Below are positions 32,962 to 39,184 of a stretch of 39,184 nt of DNA, one piece after another. Source of the DNA: Dehalococcoidia bacterium (GTDB lineage: Bacteria; Chloroflexota; Dehalococcoidia; Lucifugimonadales; GCA-2717565); contig SHYH01000010.1 in NCBI GenBank assembly GCA_009692865.1, forward strand, positions 1-39,184, read 5' to 3'. The translations under genes were made by a program, and so were the position numbers. The notes below the pieces were generated by a model. The model did not search any database, was not told the DNA's origin, and worked only from the letters and a program-made list of their open reading frames with translations. Each line of letters opens with the position of its first letter. The stretch's first letter is position 1.

Positions 32962-33378
32962 ATGTACCAGAAGACCGTGTTGGGAATGGCCGAGACCCTG
33001 GCGGCTATCCATGCCATGCTGGAGGAGGTTATGAAGGCCCCGGACAGGCCTGTTGCCATAGCGGTCACGGACGACGATGGCAACCTGGTGGCCTACGCTC
33101 GCATGGACCAGTGCCGGCGGCTGCCTCAGCAGGTAGCGGTTAAAAAGGCCTACACTGCCGCCACCTTCCGCAGTGACACAGGGGTACTGGCGGTGCGGAT
33201 GAAGGAGACGGGGCGCACCGCCGCCGAGTTTGGCGATCCCAACCTGATGTTCCTCCAGGGAGGGGTGGTGATCCAGCGGCCTGATGGCACGGTCCTTGGC
33301 GGTATTGGGGTGAGTGGCCTGGCAGCTGCGGAGGACGAGGCCATTGCCCGCATCGGCCTCAAGACCATGAAGCTCTAA
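32962..33378 (+). CDS. GlcG/HbpS family protein (DUF336)
   Basis: 138 residues covering one full GlcG/HbpS domain (about 10-135). The signatures are PVAIAVTDDDGNLVAYARMDQC, KKAYTAATFR and the late GGVVIQRPDGTVLGGIGVSGLAAAEDEAIA. Members include the heme-binding HbpS and GlcG of the glycolate operon, plus cofactor-binding proteins such as PduO-C. Heme degradation has been used as a family name but is not established in general. ATG 32962 has GGAGG six bases upstream. Confidence 0.85.
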   Translation: MYQKTVLGMAETLAAIHAMLEEVMKAPDRPVAIAVTDDDGNLVAYARMDQCRRLPQQVAVKKAYTAATFRSDTGVLAVRMKETGRTAAEFGDPNLMFLQGGVVIQRPDGTVLGGIGVSGLAAAEDEAIARIGLKTMKL

Positions 33379-33444
33379 TCGGGCTGACCCCACGCCGCCA
33401 TCAGGGTCCGGATGGGCTTGCCACCAGGCCGGGACGGTAATGTC

Positions 33445-33492
33445 AAGGAAGGCGAAGGGGGCTAGGGGGATGGTCGAAGGGTTTTTCATCAC
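33445..33492. repeat. Dispersed hairpin-rich repeat, copy E (3' part only)
   Basis: AGGAAGGCGAAGGGGG then CTAGGGGGATGGTCGAAGG and the TTTTTCATCA end. The 5' hairpins are missing. It sits directly before the SDR gene's ribosome-binding site. Confidence 0.65.
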
Positions 33493-33516
33493 CTTTCTAG
33501 TAGGAGGACGTAACCC

Positions 33517-34308
33517 GTGGACCTGGGGATTCGCGGCAGAGTCGCCATTGTGGGCGGCGCAAGCCGGGGGCTGGGCCGCGCCTCGGCTGAGGCCCTGGCC
33601 CAGGAGGGCGTGAGCCTGATGCTCTGCGCCCGCACACCCGAGTCCCTGGAGCAGGCCGCAAAGGAGTTTCACCAGGCCACCGGAGTAGAGGTACGCACCT
33701 ACGCCGGCGACCTCTCGCAGCCCGACGTCATTAACGGCCTCGTGCAGGCCACCATGGACCACTACGGCAGGCTGGACATCCTGGTCAGCAACATCGGCGG
33801 GCCGCCCCCCGGCAGCGCCGAGTCGGTAGAGGAGGAGGCCCTGGACATCGCCATCCAGCGGACCTATCTCTTCTTCATCCGCATGGCTCGGGCCTCCCTG
33901 CCGCCCATGAAAGCACAGCGTTGGGGGCGCATCATCAGTATCCTCTCCGCCTCTATCAAGGAGCCCGCGGAGAACCTGGTCCTCTCCACTTCGGCCCGAC
34001 TGGGGGCGGCGGGCTTCCTCAAGGCCCTGGCCCTGGAGGTGGCCCCCCACAACGTCACCGTGAATAACGTGCTCCCCGGCGCCATCCTCACCCAGCGCCA
34101 GCACGAGCTGGCCGAGGCCCAGCGGGAGCGCACGGGCCTTGGGGTGGAAGAGATACTGGAGAGCAGGGCCCGGGCCGTCCCCATGAAGCGCATCGGTACG
34201 CCCGAGGAGTTGGGTGCCCTGGTCGCCTTCCTGGCCTCCGAGCAGGCCAGCTACATCACCGGCGCCAGCGTCCTCGTGGACGGCGGCAGCACCCGCGCGA
34301 TTCTCTAA
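33517..34308 (+). CDS. Short-chain dehydrogenase/reductase-like protein lacking the catalytic Tyr
   Basis: 263 residues, classic SDR length. The cofactor motif is VGGASRGLGRA, followed by CARTPESLEQA and AGDLSQPD, then ILVSNIGGPPPG (in place of NNAG). The catalytic Ser may be in IISILSASIKEP. The usual YxxxK is replaced by LVLSTSARLGAAGF, as in the FabG-like group with S/N-S-x-R at this place. The C-terminal ITGASVLVDGGSTR is intact. It binds a nucleotide but its reaction is uncertain. GTG 33517 has AGGAGG nine bases upstream. Its TAA overlaps the ATG of the M24 gene (TAATG), so the pair are coupled. Confidence 0.85.
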   Translation: MDLGIRGRVAIVGGASRGLGRASAEALAQEGVSLMLCARTPESLEQAAKEFHQATGVEVRTYAGDLSQPDVINGLVQATMDHYGRLDILVSNIGGPPPGSAESVEEEALDIAIQRTYLFFIRMARASLPPMKAQRWGRIISILSASIKEPAENLVLSTSARLGAAGFLKALALEVAPHNVTVNNVLPGAILTQRQHELAEAQRERTGLGVEEILESRARAVPMKRIGTPEELGALVAFLASEQASYITGASVLVDGGSTRAIL

Positions 34309-35495
34309 TGCCCTCCCCCATTGCCGACGCTCAAGCATATTTGCAGACCTCTGGCGAAGCCGACGCCTGGCTCCTCTACGACTATCGGGGCATGAACCCC
34401 GTCTTCTGGGACCTGGTGGGCGCCCTCAACAGGGAGGTGCGCCCGGGCATGGTGACCCGCCCTGTCTTCCTCCTTATTCCCACTCGAGGCGAGCCCATCC
34501 TCCTGGCCCACGCCGTGGACGCGGGGAAGTTCGCGGTCCTGGCTGTGCAGATGGGGGTCTTCGCCAGCCGGGAGGAGATGGTGGCCCGCCTGAGTCGGCT
34601 CCTCAGGGGCCGCCAGCGAGTGGTGATGGAGTACTCTCCCGCGGCTGCTCTGCCTAGAGTCTCGCGTGTGGACGCAGGCACCGTGGAGTTGGTTCGCTCC
34701 CTGGGGGTGGAGGTCGTCTCCTCCTCTGACCTCCTGCAGTACGCCACTCAGCGATGGAGCCCTGCCCACCTGGCCTCCCACCGCTCGGCTGCCCAGAAGC
34801 TGGGGGCCATCGTCCAAGAGGCCTTTGGCTGGATTGGCCAGCACCTCGGCGAGCGGCCCACCGAGCACCAGGCGGCCGAGCTCATCCGCACTCTGTACCG
34901 CCAGAAGGGTCTGGATGCTGACGAGGGCCCCATCGTGGCGGTGAACGCCCACGCCGGAGACCCCCATTTCGAGCCTTCCGAGATCAGTAGCAGCCCTATC
35001 GTCCCCGGCGACTGGGTGCTCCTCGACCTGTGGGCCAGAGAAAGGGGCGAGGACACCATGCAGGCCGATATCACCTGGTGTGGCTACGTGGGCAGCCAGC
35101 CGCCGCCTCGCCACCTCGCGGTGTTCCGCGTGGTCCTGGAGGCCCGCGACGCTGCCGTGAATGCCTTGCAGCAAGCCCACCAGGAGGGGCGCACCCTCCA
35201 GGGGTGGGAGGTGGACCGGGTGGCCCGAGAGCTTATCACCCAGCGCGGATACGGCGAGCAGTTCACCCACCGTCTGGGCCACAGCCTGGGGCGTGAGGTC
35301 CACGCCAACGCCGTGAACCTGGACGACTGGGAGACCCACGACACCCGCCGCATCATCCCGGGCATCGCTTTCACCATCGAGCCCGGCATCTACCTTCCCG
35401 ACTTTGGCGTCCGCTCCGAGATCGATCTATTCATGAGCGAGGAGGGGCCCATCGTCACCAGCCCCGTCCAGCGTGAGGTGGTGCTGATCGGTTAG
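34308..35495 (+). CDS. M24 family metallopeptidase (Xaa-Pro aminopeptidase-like)
   Basis: 395 residues. A creatinase-type N-terminal domain (about 1-150) precedes the pita-bread domain (about 158-395). Metal ligands are visible: Asp in VLLDLWA, Asp in MQADITW, His in THRLGHSLG, Glu in FTIEPGIYL, and Glu in RSEIDLF. All five are present, so the enzyme should bind two metals and cleave N-terminal Xaa-Pro or a related bond. It is translationally coupled to the preceding SDR-like gene; their joint role is unknown. Confidence 0.9.
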   Translation: MPSPIADAQAYLQTSGEADAWLLYDYRGMNPVFWDLVGALNREVRPGMVTRPVFLLIPTRGEPILLAHAVDAGKFAVLAVQMGVFASREEMVARLSRLLRGRQRVVMEYSPAAALPRVSRVDAGTVELVRSLGVEVVSSSDLLQYATQRWSPAHLASHRSAAQKLGAIVQEAFGWIGQHLGERPTEHQAAELIRTLYRQKGLDADEGPIVAVNAHAGDPHFEPSEISSSPIVPGDWVLLDLWARERGEDTMQADITWCGYVGSQPPPRHLAVFRVVLEARDAAVNALQQAHQEGRTLQGWEVDRVARELITQRGYGEQFTHRLGHSLGREVHANAVNLDDWETHDTRRIIPGIAFTIEPGIYLPDFGVRSEIDLFMSEEGPIVTSPVQREVVLIG

Positions 35496-35552
35496 GGCCA
35501 GCCCTTCGCCGGTCCGGTCCAGTAGCAGATCGCGGCGCAGGTCCTTACCCCA

Positions 35553-35575
35553 ACCCTCTCCCAGAAGGAGAGGGT
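35553..35575. repeat. CCCTCTCC/GGAGAGGG hairpin repeat
   Basis: Perfect nine-base arms ACCCTCTCC and GGAGAGGGT with a CAGAA loop. Related GGGAGAGGGC sequences are at about 356-376, 9730-9760 and 37058-37100. It lies about 60 bp after the M24 stop. Confidence 0.6.
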
Positions 35576-35655
35576 GCTTGCCTCCCACCTGAGCGCTTGC
35601 CGTGAAGTACGTACCATAGCCTGGGTCCATCCCGATGTATCGGGACTGATGGCTC

Positions 35656-35684
35656 TTGCGTCCCGGGCGTTCTCATGGTATAGT
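35656..35684 (+). promoter_or_regulatory. Extended -10 promoter for the RRM protein gene
   Basis: TTGCGT (35656-35661), 17 bp, TATAGT (35679-35684) preceded by TGG, making an extended -10. The transcript would start near 35691 with a leader of about 110 bases. Confidence 0.55.
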
Positions 35685-35799
35685 ACGAGTGCTCTGCCGC
35701 TTGCGAGCCCGCTGCTTCCGCGTCTTTCCACTGGTGGTCAAGGGCGCTTCGCAGACGATCGTTAAGCCAAGGGTGAAACTTAAGCACCAAGGAGTGCCT

Positions 35800-36261
35800 G
35801 TGAACATCTATGTCGGAAACCTCTCGTATAACTCCACTGAGTCAGACCTGGAGACCGCCTTTACCGCGTTCGGCTCGGTTGCATCCGCTAGGATTGCGAC
35901 CGACCGCTTCTCTGGCCGCTCTCGCGGGTTTGGCTTTGTTGAGATGCCTTCAGACAGTGAAGCCCAAGCCGCTATCCAGGGCCTCAACGGCAAGGACCTT
36001 GGTGGACGCACCCTCACCGTGAACGAGTCGAGGCCTAGGACCGCCGATGCCGGCGGCCAGCGCCGCTCTCCCGGTGGGTCCGGTGGCGGGTATGGCGGGG
36101 ACCGTGGTGGGTCCGGTGGCGGGTATGGCGGAGACCGTGGCGGGTCCGGTGGCGGGTATGGCGGAGACCGTGGCGGGTCCGGTGGAGACCGTGGCGGGTC
36201 CGGTGGCGGGTATGGCGGAGACCGTGGCTCCAGTGGGTCCGGCCAGCCCTGGCGCAACTAG
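35800..36261 (+). CDS. Glycine-rich RRM RNA-binding protein
   Basis: 153 residues. One RRM (about 1-80) starts directly at MNIYVGNLSYNST, which is RNP2; RNP1 is RSRGFGFVEM, with the aromatic residues needed for RNA stacking. The tail (about 92-148) is a low-complexity array of GSGGGYGGDRG units, encoded by 33-bp tandem repeats, which resembles cyanobacterial Rbp and plant/animal glycine-rich cold-induced RNA-binding proteins. GTG 35800 has AGGAG five bases upstream. A strong terminator follows at 36328. Cold or stress induction is expected from the family, and the long leader would fit, but it is inferred. Confidence 0.92.
   Translation: MNIYVGNLSYNSTESDLETAFTAFGSVASARIATDRFSGRSRGFGFVEMPSDSEAQAAIQGLNGKDLGGRTLTVNESRPRTADAGGQRRSPGGSGGGYGGDRGGSGGGYGGDRGGSGGGYGGDRGGSGGDRGGSGGGYGGDRGSSGSGQPWRN
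36076..36228 (+). repeat. 33-bp coding minisatellite in the RRM gene
   Basis: Five in-frame units starting at 36076, 36109, 36142, 36175 and 36196. Four are 33 bp and encode GSGGGYGGDRG; the fourth is 21 bp (a 12-bp internal deletion, GSGGDRG). Units differ by only a few bases, so recent expansion or homogenisation is likely. Confidence 0.9.
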
Positions 36262-36327
36262 GGCCTTAGCCCGGCGACGGTAAACCGGGCGCCTTGCGGC
36301 GGGACCACCAGAACCAGTCGCTAAGAG

Positions 36328-36365
36328 AAAGAAGAAGCCACCCATGCAGGGGTGGCTTCTTCTTT
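36328..36365 (+). terminator. Rho-independent terminator
   Basis: AAAGAAGAAGCCACCC, loop ATGCAG, GGGTGGCTTCTTCTTT. Arms of 16 bp pair perfectly and the plus-strand side ends in a T-rich run. It is almost symmetric (A-run before, T-run after), so it can also stop the convergent msrA transcript. Confidence 0.9.
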
Positions 36366-36393
36366 GCGCGTCGCGAGAACCTTGAGCAAGCAG

Positions 36394-36939
36394 CTATTTC
36401 TTGAGCTTGGTTAGATATTCCTTGCGTAGCTTCGCCACCTTGGGCGCAATAATGAACTGGCAGTAGCCCTGATATGGGTTCCGACTGAAGTAGTGCTGGT
36501 GGTACTCCTCGGCGGTGTAAAAGGTTGGGGAGGACGTGACCTCAGTCACAATGGGCCGCTTCCAAACACCAGCACCGTGCACTTCGGCGATCACCTGCTC
36601 CGCCGTAGCCTTTTGCTCTGGGCTGTGGTAGTAGATGGCTGAGCGGTACTGGGTCCCTTCGTCTGGGCCCTGGCGATTCAGAGTGGTTGGGTCGTGAAGG
36701 GCAAAGAACACCTCGATCAACTCCCGGTAGGATATGACCTGAGGATCAAAGGTGACCTGGACCGCCTCGGCGTGGCCTGTGGCCCCGGTGCACACCTGCT
36801 CGTAGGTTGGCCTGGCTACGTGTCCCCCAGAATAACCGGAGACCACGCTCTCCACTCCCTGTAGCTGCTCGAAGACCGCCTCCAGGCACCAGAAGCAGCC
36901 CCCTGCCAACGTTGCCAGCTCTCTTTGGGTGCGCTCCAT
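36394..36939 (-). CDS. msrA: Peptide methionine (S)-S-oxide reductase
   Basis: 181 residues. MsrA repairs methionine-S-sulfoxide in proteins. The active site GGCFWCLEAVF has nucleophile Cys15; YSGGHVARPTYEQVCTGATGHAEAV and YYHSPEQ are family signatures. A resolving Cys may be in the C-terminal PYQGYCQFI. ATG 36939 has GAGGAAGG upstream. It converges with the RRM gene at a shared terminator. Confidence 0.96.
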   Translation of the reverse strand: MERTQRELATLAGGCFWCLEAVFEQLQGVESVVSGYSGGHVARPTYEQVCTGATGHAEAVQVTFDPQVISYRELIEVFFALHDPTTLNRQGPDEGTQYRSAIYYHSPEQKATAEQVIAEVHGAGVWKRPIVTEVTSSPTFYTAEEYHQHYFSRNPYQGYCQFIIAPKVAKLRKEYLTKLKK

Positions 36940-36990
36940 AACGCCACCTTCCTCTTCGCTCAGTATAGTCGAAAGCTTTGTAGATCACCC

Positions 36991-37045
36991 TTCGACAAGC
37001 TCAGGATGAGCGGGTTTGAATACCGCTCATCCTGAGCTTGTCGAA
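36991..37045. repeat. Inverted pair of the TTCGACAAGCTCAGGATGAG repeat
   Basis: Two 23-bp arms (36991-37013 and 37023-37045), exact reverse complements, with a nine-base loop. It lies in the 160-bp gap between msrA and tag. A single copy is at 13493-13516 and a degenerate one near 14693. Confidence 0.85.
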
Positions 37046-37103
37046 CCATGAGCCCCATAGTCCCCGCTCCTTTGATGGGAGAGGGCTAGGCTGAGGGTGC
37101 CCC

Positions 37104-37670
37104 TCAGCCTCCCGCCCTGAAGCAGTCGTCCACATGGTCGTTCACCATGCCCGTGGCCTGCATGAAGGCGTAGCAGGTAGTGGTCCCCACAAAGCGGAAA
37201 CCCCGCCGCTTGAGGTCCTTGGTCATGGCGTCCGACTCCGGCGATGAAGTCGGGATGGTGGCGTCGGTGACCCCCTGGGGGTTGCGCAGCGTGCGATGGC
37301 CCGTGAACTGCCAGATGTACCTATCGAAGCTGCCGTGCTCCTGCTGCACCTCCAGGAACCGCTGGGCGTTGGTGATGGCCGCCTCTATTTTGAGGCGATT
37401 GCGCACAATACCCGCGTCGCCCAGCAGCCGCTGGCGCTCGTAGTCGGTGTAGCGGGCGATGAGGTGCGGCTCGAAGTTGTGGAAGGCGCGGCGAAAGTGC
37501 TCTCGCTTGCGCAGGATGGTCATCCACGAGAGGCCCGCCTGGAACCCGTCCAACAGCAGGAACTCGAAGAGCTTGTGGTCGTCGTGCATGGGCACGCCCC
37601 ACTCTTCGTCGTGGTAGGCGATCAGGAGGGGGTCCCCCGTGGCCCAGAAGCAGCGGGTGGGTTCTGCCAT
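37104..37670 (-). CDS. tag: DNA-3-methyladenine glycosylase I
   Basis: 188 residues. Tag excises 3-methyladenine from alkylated DNA. The start is RCFWATGDPLLIAYHDEEWGVP, with zinc-binding Cys and His; LSWMTILRKREHFRRAFHNF is the HhH-like core, and TTTCYAFMQATGMVNDHVDDCFR completes the zinc site. ATG 37670 is used; an in-frame ATG at 37676 would overlap the preceding TGA (ATGA), adding MI and giving tight coupling to the upstream gene. Neither has a strong binding site, so coupling is likely. Confidence 0.95.
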   Translation of the reverse strand: MAEPTRCFWATGDPLLIAYHDEEWGVPMHDDHKLFEFLLLDGFQAGLSWMTILRKREHFRRAFHNFEPHLIARYTDYERQRLLGDAGIVRNRLKIEAAITNAQRFLEVQQEHGSFDRYIWQFTGHRTLRNPQGVTDATIPTSSPESDAMTKDLKRRGFRFVGTTTCYAFMQATGMVNDHVDDCFRAGG

Positions 37671-37672
37671 GA

Positions 37673-38257
37673 TCATTCCACAGGATAGACTAGCCAATAC
37701 CAGTATCGCCACTCTTCATCGCCTGATGGCCTTACGTGCCGAAGGAGGCCCCCTACGTAGATTTCGAGAAAGGGGGGCCTTTCTGGCACGTTGATTTGCG
37801 GAACCACGGTGGTTTCGAACTCCTCCTCCGAGGTGAGGCGGGGTTGGAGGACATCCACAACTAGGATGACTGGATAGTTTACCTCGTACCTTTTGTTGCA
37901 CTTTTTGATTAGCTGCTGATTAACAGACTTGGCAAGTTGTTGGTCGGGGTTTTTAAACACACCATCCAGACGTGTTGACTCGCCACGTGCCTGGCTCCAC
38001 GCTGCCTCAGCAGCCTGTTGGTTGTAGGGGGGGCTGGTGATCTCAACGCCAACGACGTTTTCTGCTTCATCGACGCATTCAAAATCAGGGGCTTCGCGCT
38101 TGGCACGCACGGACAAACGGCGACCTTTGGTTGGTTCGAGCCATGCGAAGAAACCATCAAGGGCCCCCATTTCGTGTCTGTCTTTCAACATCGCGTTCTC
38201 CCTGGCCTGCTGCCGGCCCAACTGCACCGCTTGGTCCCGCTGTAGGCTGATGACCAA
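37673..38257 (-). CDS. Unidentified protein, possibly nuclease-like; probable 3' part of a split gene
   Basis: 194 residues from TTG 38257, or 172 from ATG 38191, which has AGGGAG about six bases upstream. It reads APDFECVDEAENVVGVEIT, a D-(x)n-E-x-T arrangement like some PD-(D/E)XK-type folds, but the usual ExK lysine is Thr, so nuclease activity is not established. YPVILVVDVLQPRLT and the C-terminal WRYWYWLVYP are further beta elements. The frame remains protein-like upstream of ATG 38191 (HPEIERLVISLQRDQ), beyond any start, up to a stop at 38291. It seems to continue the reading of the neighbouring frame that starts at 38508, which suggests a one-base frameshift. Its stop overlaps a possible tag start. 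Confidence 0.6.
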   Translation of the reverse strand: MVISLQRDQAVQLGRQQARENAMLKDRHEMGALDGFFAWLEPTKGRRLSVRAKREAPDFECVDEAENVVGVEITSPPYNQQAAEAAWSQARGESTRLDGVFKNPDQQLAKSVNQQLIKKCNKRYEVNYPVILVVDVLQPRLTSEEEFETTVVPQINVPERPPFLEIYVGGLLRHVRPSGDEEWRYWYWLVYPVE

Positions 38258-38508
38258 ACGCTCGATCTCAGGGTGCGTGTGTTCTGGACATCATCGCGCC
38301 ATCGCTCCACGCTGGTAGTAGCGGCCCCGGCGACTTTCGTGGCATCGGCTGTACTTCTGGCGGCGAGTCTAGCGAGGAGGTACTGTTGCTGGCCCTGGGT
38401 ACAATCTGGGATGCGGGCCATAACAGTAGCAAGGTTGTGGTGTGCCTCCGGGAGGAGGTGCTTGGCCAGCTGAGGGAGATTAGCAGGAATCTTCGGGAGG
38501 AAAGTCAT
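38185..38508 (-). CDS. Unidentified helical protein, probable 5' part of the split gene
   Basis: 107 residues as read, ATG 38508 overlapping the preceding TGA (ATGA). The first 80 residues look natural (MTFLPKIPANLPQLAKHLL, QQQYLLARLAARS, SVERWRDDVQNTR), but after about 38270 the frame turns into Ser/Arg/Trp-rich nonsense while the -1 frame continues sensibly as HPEIERLVISLQ. I read the two as one interrupted gene of about 275 residues. No family is recognised. Confidence 0.5.
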   Translation of the reverse strand: MTFLPKIPANLPQLAKHLLPEAHHNLATVMARIPDCTQGQQQYLLARLAARSTADATKVAGAATTSVERWRDDVQNTRTLRSSVWSSAYSGTKRCSWAGSRPGRTRC

Positions 38509-38903
38509 CGTTCGAGGGCCTCTCGGATGACCTCTTGGAGCCTCCCCTGGTCGGCCCTTTTCTGGAGCACGGCTTCTATGGCTTGGAGGGCCCCCTCCTG
38601 GTAAGCCTTTTCCTGGAAGATGTCCAGGAACCTCTCCCGGTCGGCCTTCGGGAGGAGCTGCAGGAACCTCTCCAGGAGCTCCGCCTCTACTAGAGGGAGG
38701 CACTGGCGGGAGTAATGTTCGACGACGAGCTCTCGCTGGTCGAAGACATCCCTAGCGGAGCAAGAGATACGGGGAGCAGCGAAGGTCCAGGCGGAGTGAA
38801 GGGTGTCCCGTAGGGCAGGAGCGAGGCTCAAGGCAAGGAGGAGGACAACGAAGAGCACGGCGCCTTGGAGGAGCATTGTCCTGATGTGACGGGAGGGAAA
38901 CAT
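38505..38903 (-). CDS. Single-pass membrane protein with charged helical domain
   Basis: 132 residues. After MFPSRHIRTM a hydrophobic helix (about 10-30, LLQGAVLFVVLLLALSLAP) anchors the protein. The rest is charged and helical, with two similar segments LLERFLQLLPKADRERFLDIFQEKAYQEGALQAIEAVLQKRADQGRLQEVIREALER. I see no known family. The stop overlaps the ATG of the next gene by four bases, so these genes are translated together. A TACAAT -10 lies about ten bases before ATG 38903, which would give an almost leaderless mRNA. Confidence 0.6.
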   Translation of the reverse strand: MFPSRHIRTMLLQGAVLFVVLLLALSLAPALRDTLHSAWTFAAPRISCSARDVFDQRELVVEHYSRQCLPLVEAELLERFLQLLPKADRERFLDIFQEKAYQEGALQAIEAVLQKRADQGRLQEVIREALER

Positions 38904-38968
38904 AGCACGACCATTGTACGGTAGAGACCTGGCTACTGGCACTCCCTGTTTGATGGGACGCTGGGTAC

Positions 38969-39184
38969 TCACAGCCCCTCCATGTACCCTGCGATCTCGT
39001 TCACCGTCACGTTGGCCACCGCCATCTCCGGCGCGTAGATGATCTGATCCGCCGCCCACACGATGGTCCCCTTGCGCTCCCGCGTCACCCCCAGCACGCT
39101 GTTCAGCACGTTGTGAATGCTGTCGTTGATGCGTAGTGTGTTGGGCTTGATGGGCGCCGCCAGCCGCCCGTCCTTGATCAGGTA
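38969..39184 (-). CDS. TldD/PmbA metallopeptidase, C-terminal fragment
   Basis: The frame is open from the right edge and ends at TGA 38969-38971, covering the last 71 residues. It reads YLIKDGRLAAPIKPNTLRINDS, then VLNSVLGVTRERKGTIVWAADQIIYAPEMAVANVTVNEIAGYMEGL. This matches the C-terminal end of TldD-type proteins (PmbA_TldD_C), which form zinc metallopeptidases with TldE/PmbA. The catalytic HExxxH lies outside the window. TldD is more likely than TldE from the phrasing, but the partner cannot be seen. Confidence 0.8.
   Translation of the reverse strand, partial: YLIKDGRLAAPIKPNTLRINDSIHNVLNSVLGVTRERKGTIVWAADQIIYAPEMAVANVTVNEIAGYMEGL

Larger units (their letters stand above)
35496..35799. 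other. Intergenic region of about 300 bp before the RNA-binding protein gene
   Basis: No gene. It holds the hairpin ACCCTCTCC-CAGAA-GGAGAGGGT (35553-35575), a small palindrome TCCCGAT-GT-ATCGGGA (35630-35645), a promoter (35656-35684) and a leader of about 110 bases, long enough to carry cold-shock type control, though no known element is recognised. Confidence 0.55.

Noticed and set aside
32962-33378. Heme-degrading enzyme linked to the heme cluster
   Set aside because: The GlcG/HbpS family name is misleading; no heme ligand is evident and the gene is 10 kb from the hem cluster in another context.
36076-36228. Evenly spaced 33-bp repeats as a possible CRISPR array
   Set aside because: The units are directly adjacent with no spacers and lie in frame within a coding sequence.
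35808-36257. Proline-rich minus-strand frame over the RRM gene
   Set aside because: It results from reading the glycine-repeat codons backward; the plus strand has RNP1 and RNP2.

Overview
The window is GC-rich chromosomal DNA with dense, mostly short operons, many GTG and TTG starts, and stop/start overlaps. My best guess is an uncultured Chloroflexota (Dehalococcoidia-like) bacterium. This rests on the mix of genes (PIN-TRAM/IspD/IspF/CysS block, HspR with a J-protein, a siroheme-type heme operon, small clan AA protease) and on the many GC-rich palindromic intergenic repeats. It is an inference, since no rRNA or other marker is present. I see no prophage, CRISPR array, insertion sequence with transposase, tRNA or rRNA.

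Layout: 1-2.0 kb holds a gene fragment, a repeat and a minus-strand MFS exporter. 2.0-3.3 kb is a heat-shock pair, a J-domain co-chaperone followed by an HspR-type MerR repressor, with a strong promoter and an HspR-operator-like inverted repeat upstream. 3.7-7.4 kb is a tightly overlapping block: membrane PIN-TRAM protein, ispD, ispF and cysS. A TPR lipoprotein and an FAD-linked oxidase follow. 9.7-12.3 kb is a minus-strand operon gatB-secG-SAM hydrolase.

12.4-23.7 kb is the centrepiece, a tetrapyrrole cluster on the plus strand. It contains an HTH regulator, a small membrane protein, a fused AhbA-AhbB-type siroheme decarboxylase, a tandem-duplicated precorrin-2 dehydrogenase/ferrochelatase-like protein, hemA, hemC, a cobA-hemD fusion, hemB, a small aspartic protease, a 60-residue protein, hemL, then plsY. 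Together these run from glutamyl-tRNA through ALA, porphobilinogen, uroporphyrinogen III, precorrin-2 and siroheme to didecarboxysiroheme, the siroheme-dependent route to heme (and possibly cobalamin precursors). A heme O synthase (ctaB) with a 33-residue membrane peptide and a PuuD-like membrane protein lies at 25.4-27.2 kb, so heme is probably used for a respiratory oxidase.

27.3-39.2 kb is a mixed region: an alpha/beta hydrolase, a MacB-type ABC exporter, a metallophosphoesterase, a frameshifted dienelactone hydrolase, a deazaflavin-type oxidoreductase, a MaoC hydratase, a GlcG/HbpS protein, an atypical SDR, an M24 peptidase, an RRM glycine-rich RNA-binding protein, msrA and tag. It continues with a coupled minus-strand cassette containing an apparent frameshift and ends in a TldD C-terminus at the right edge. 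Several families of short palindromic repeats sit in the gaps between genes throughout.
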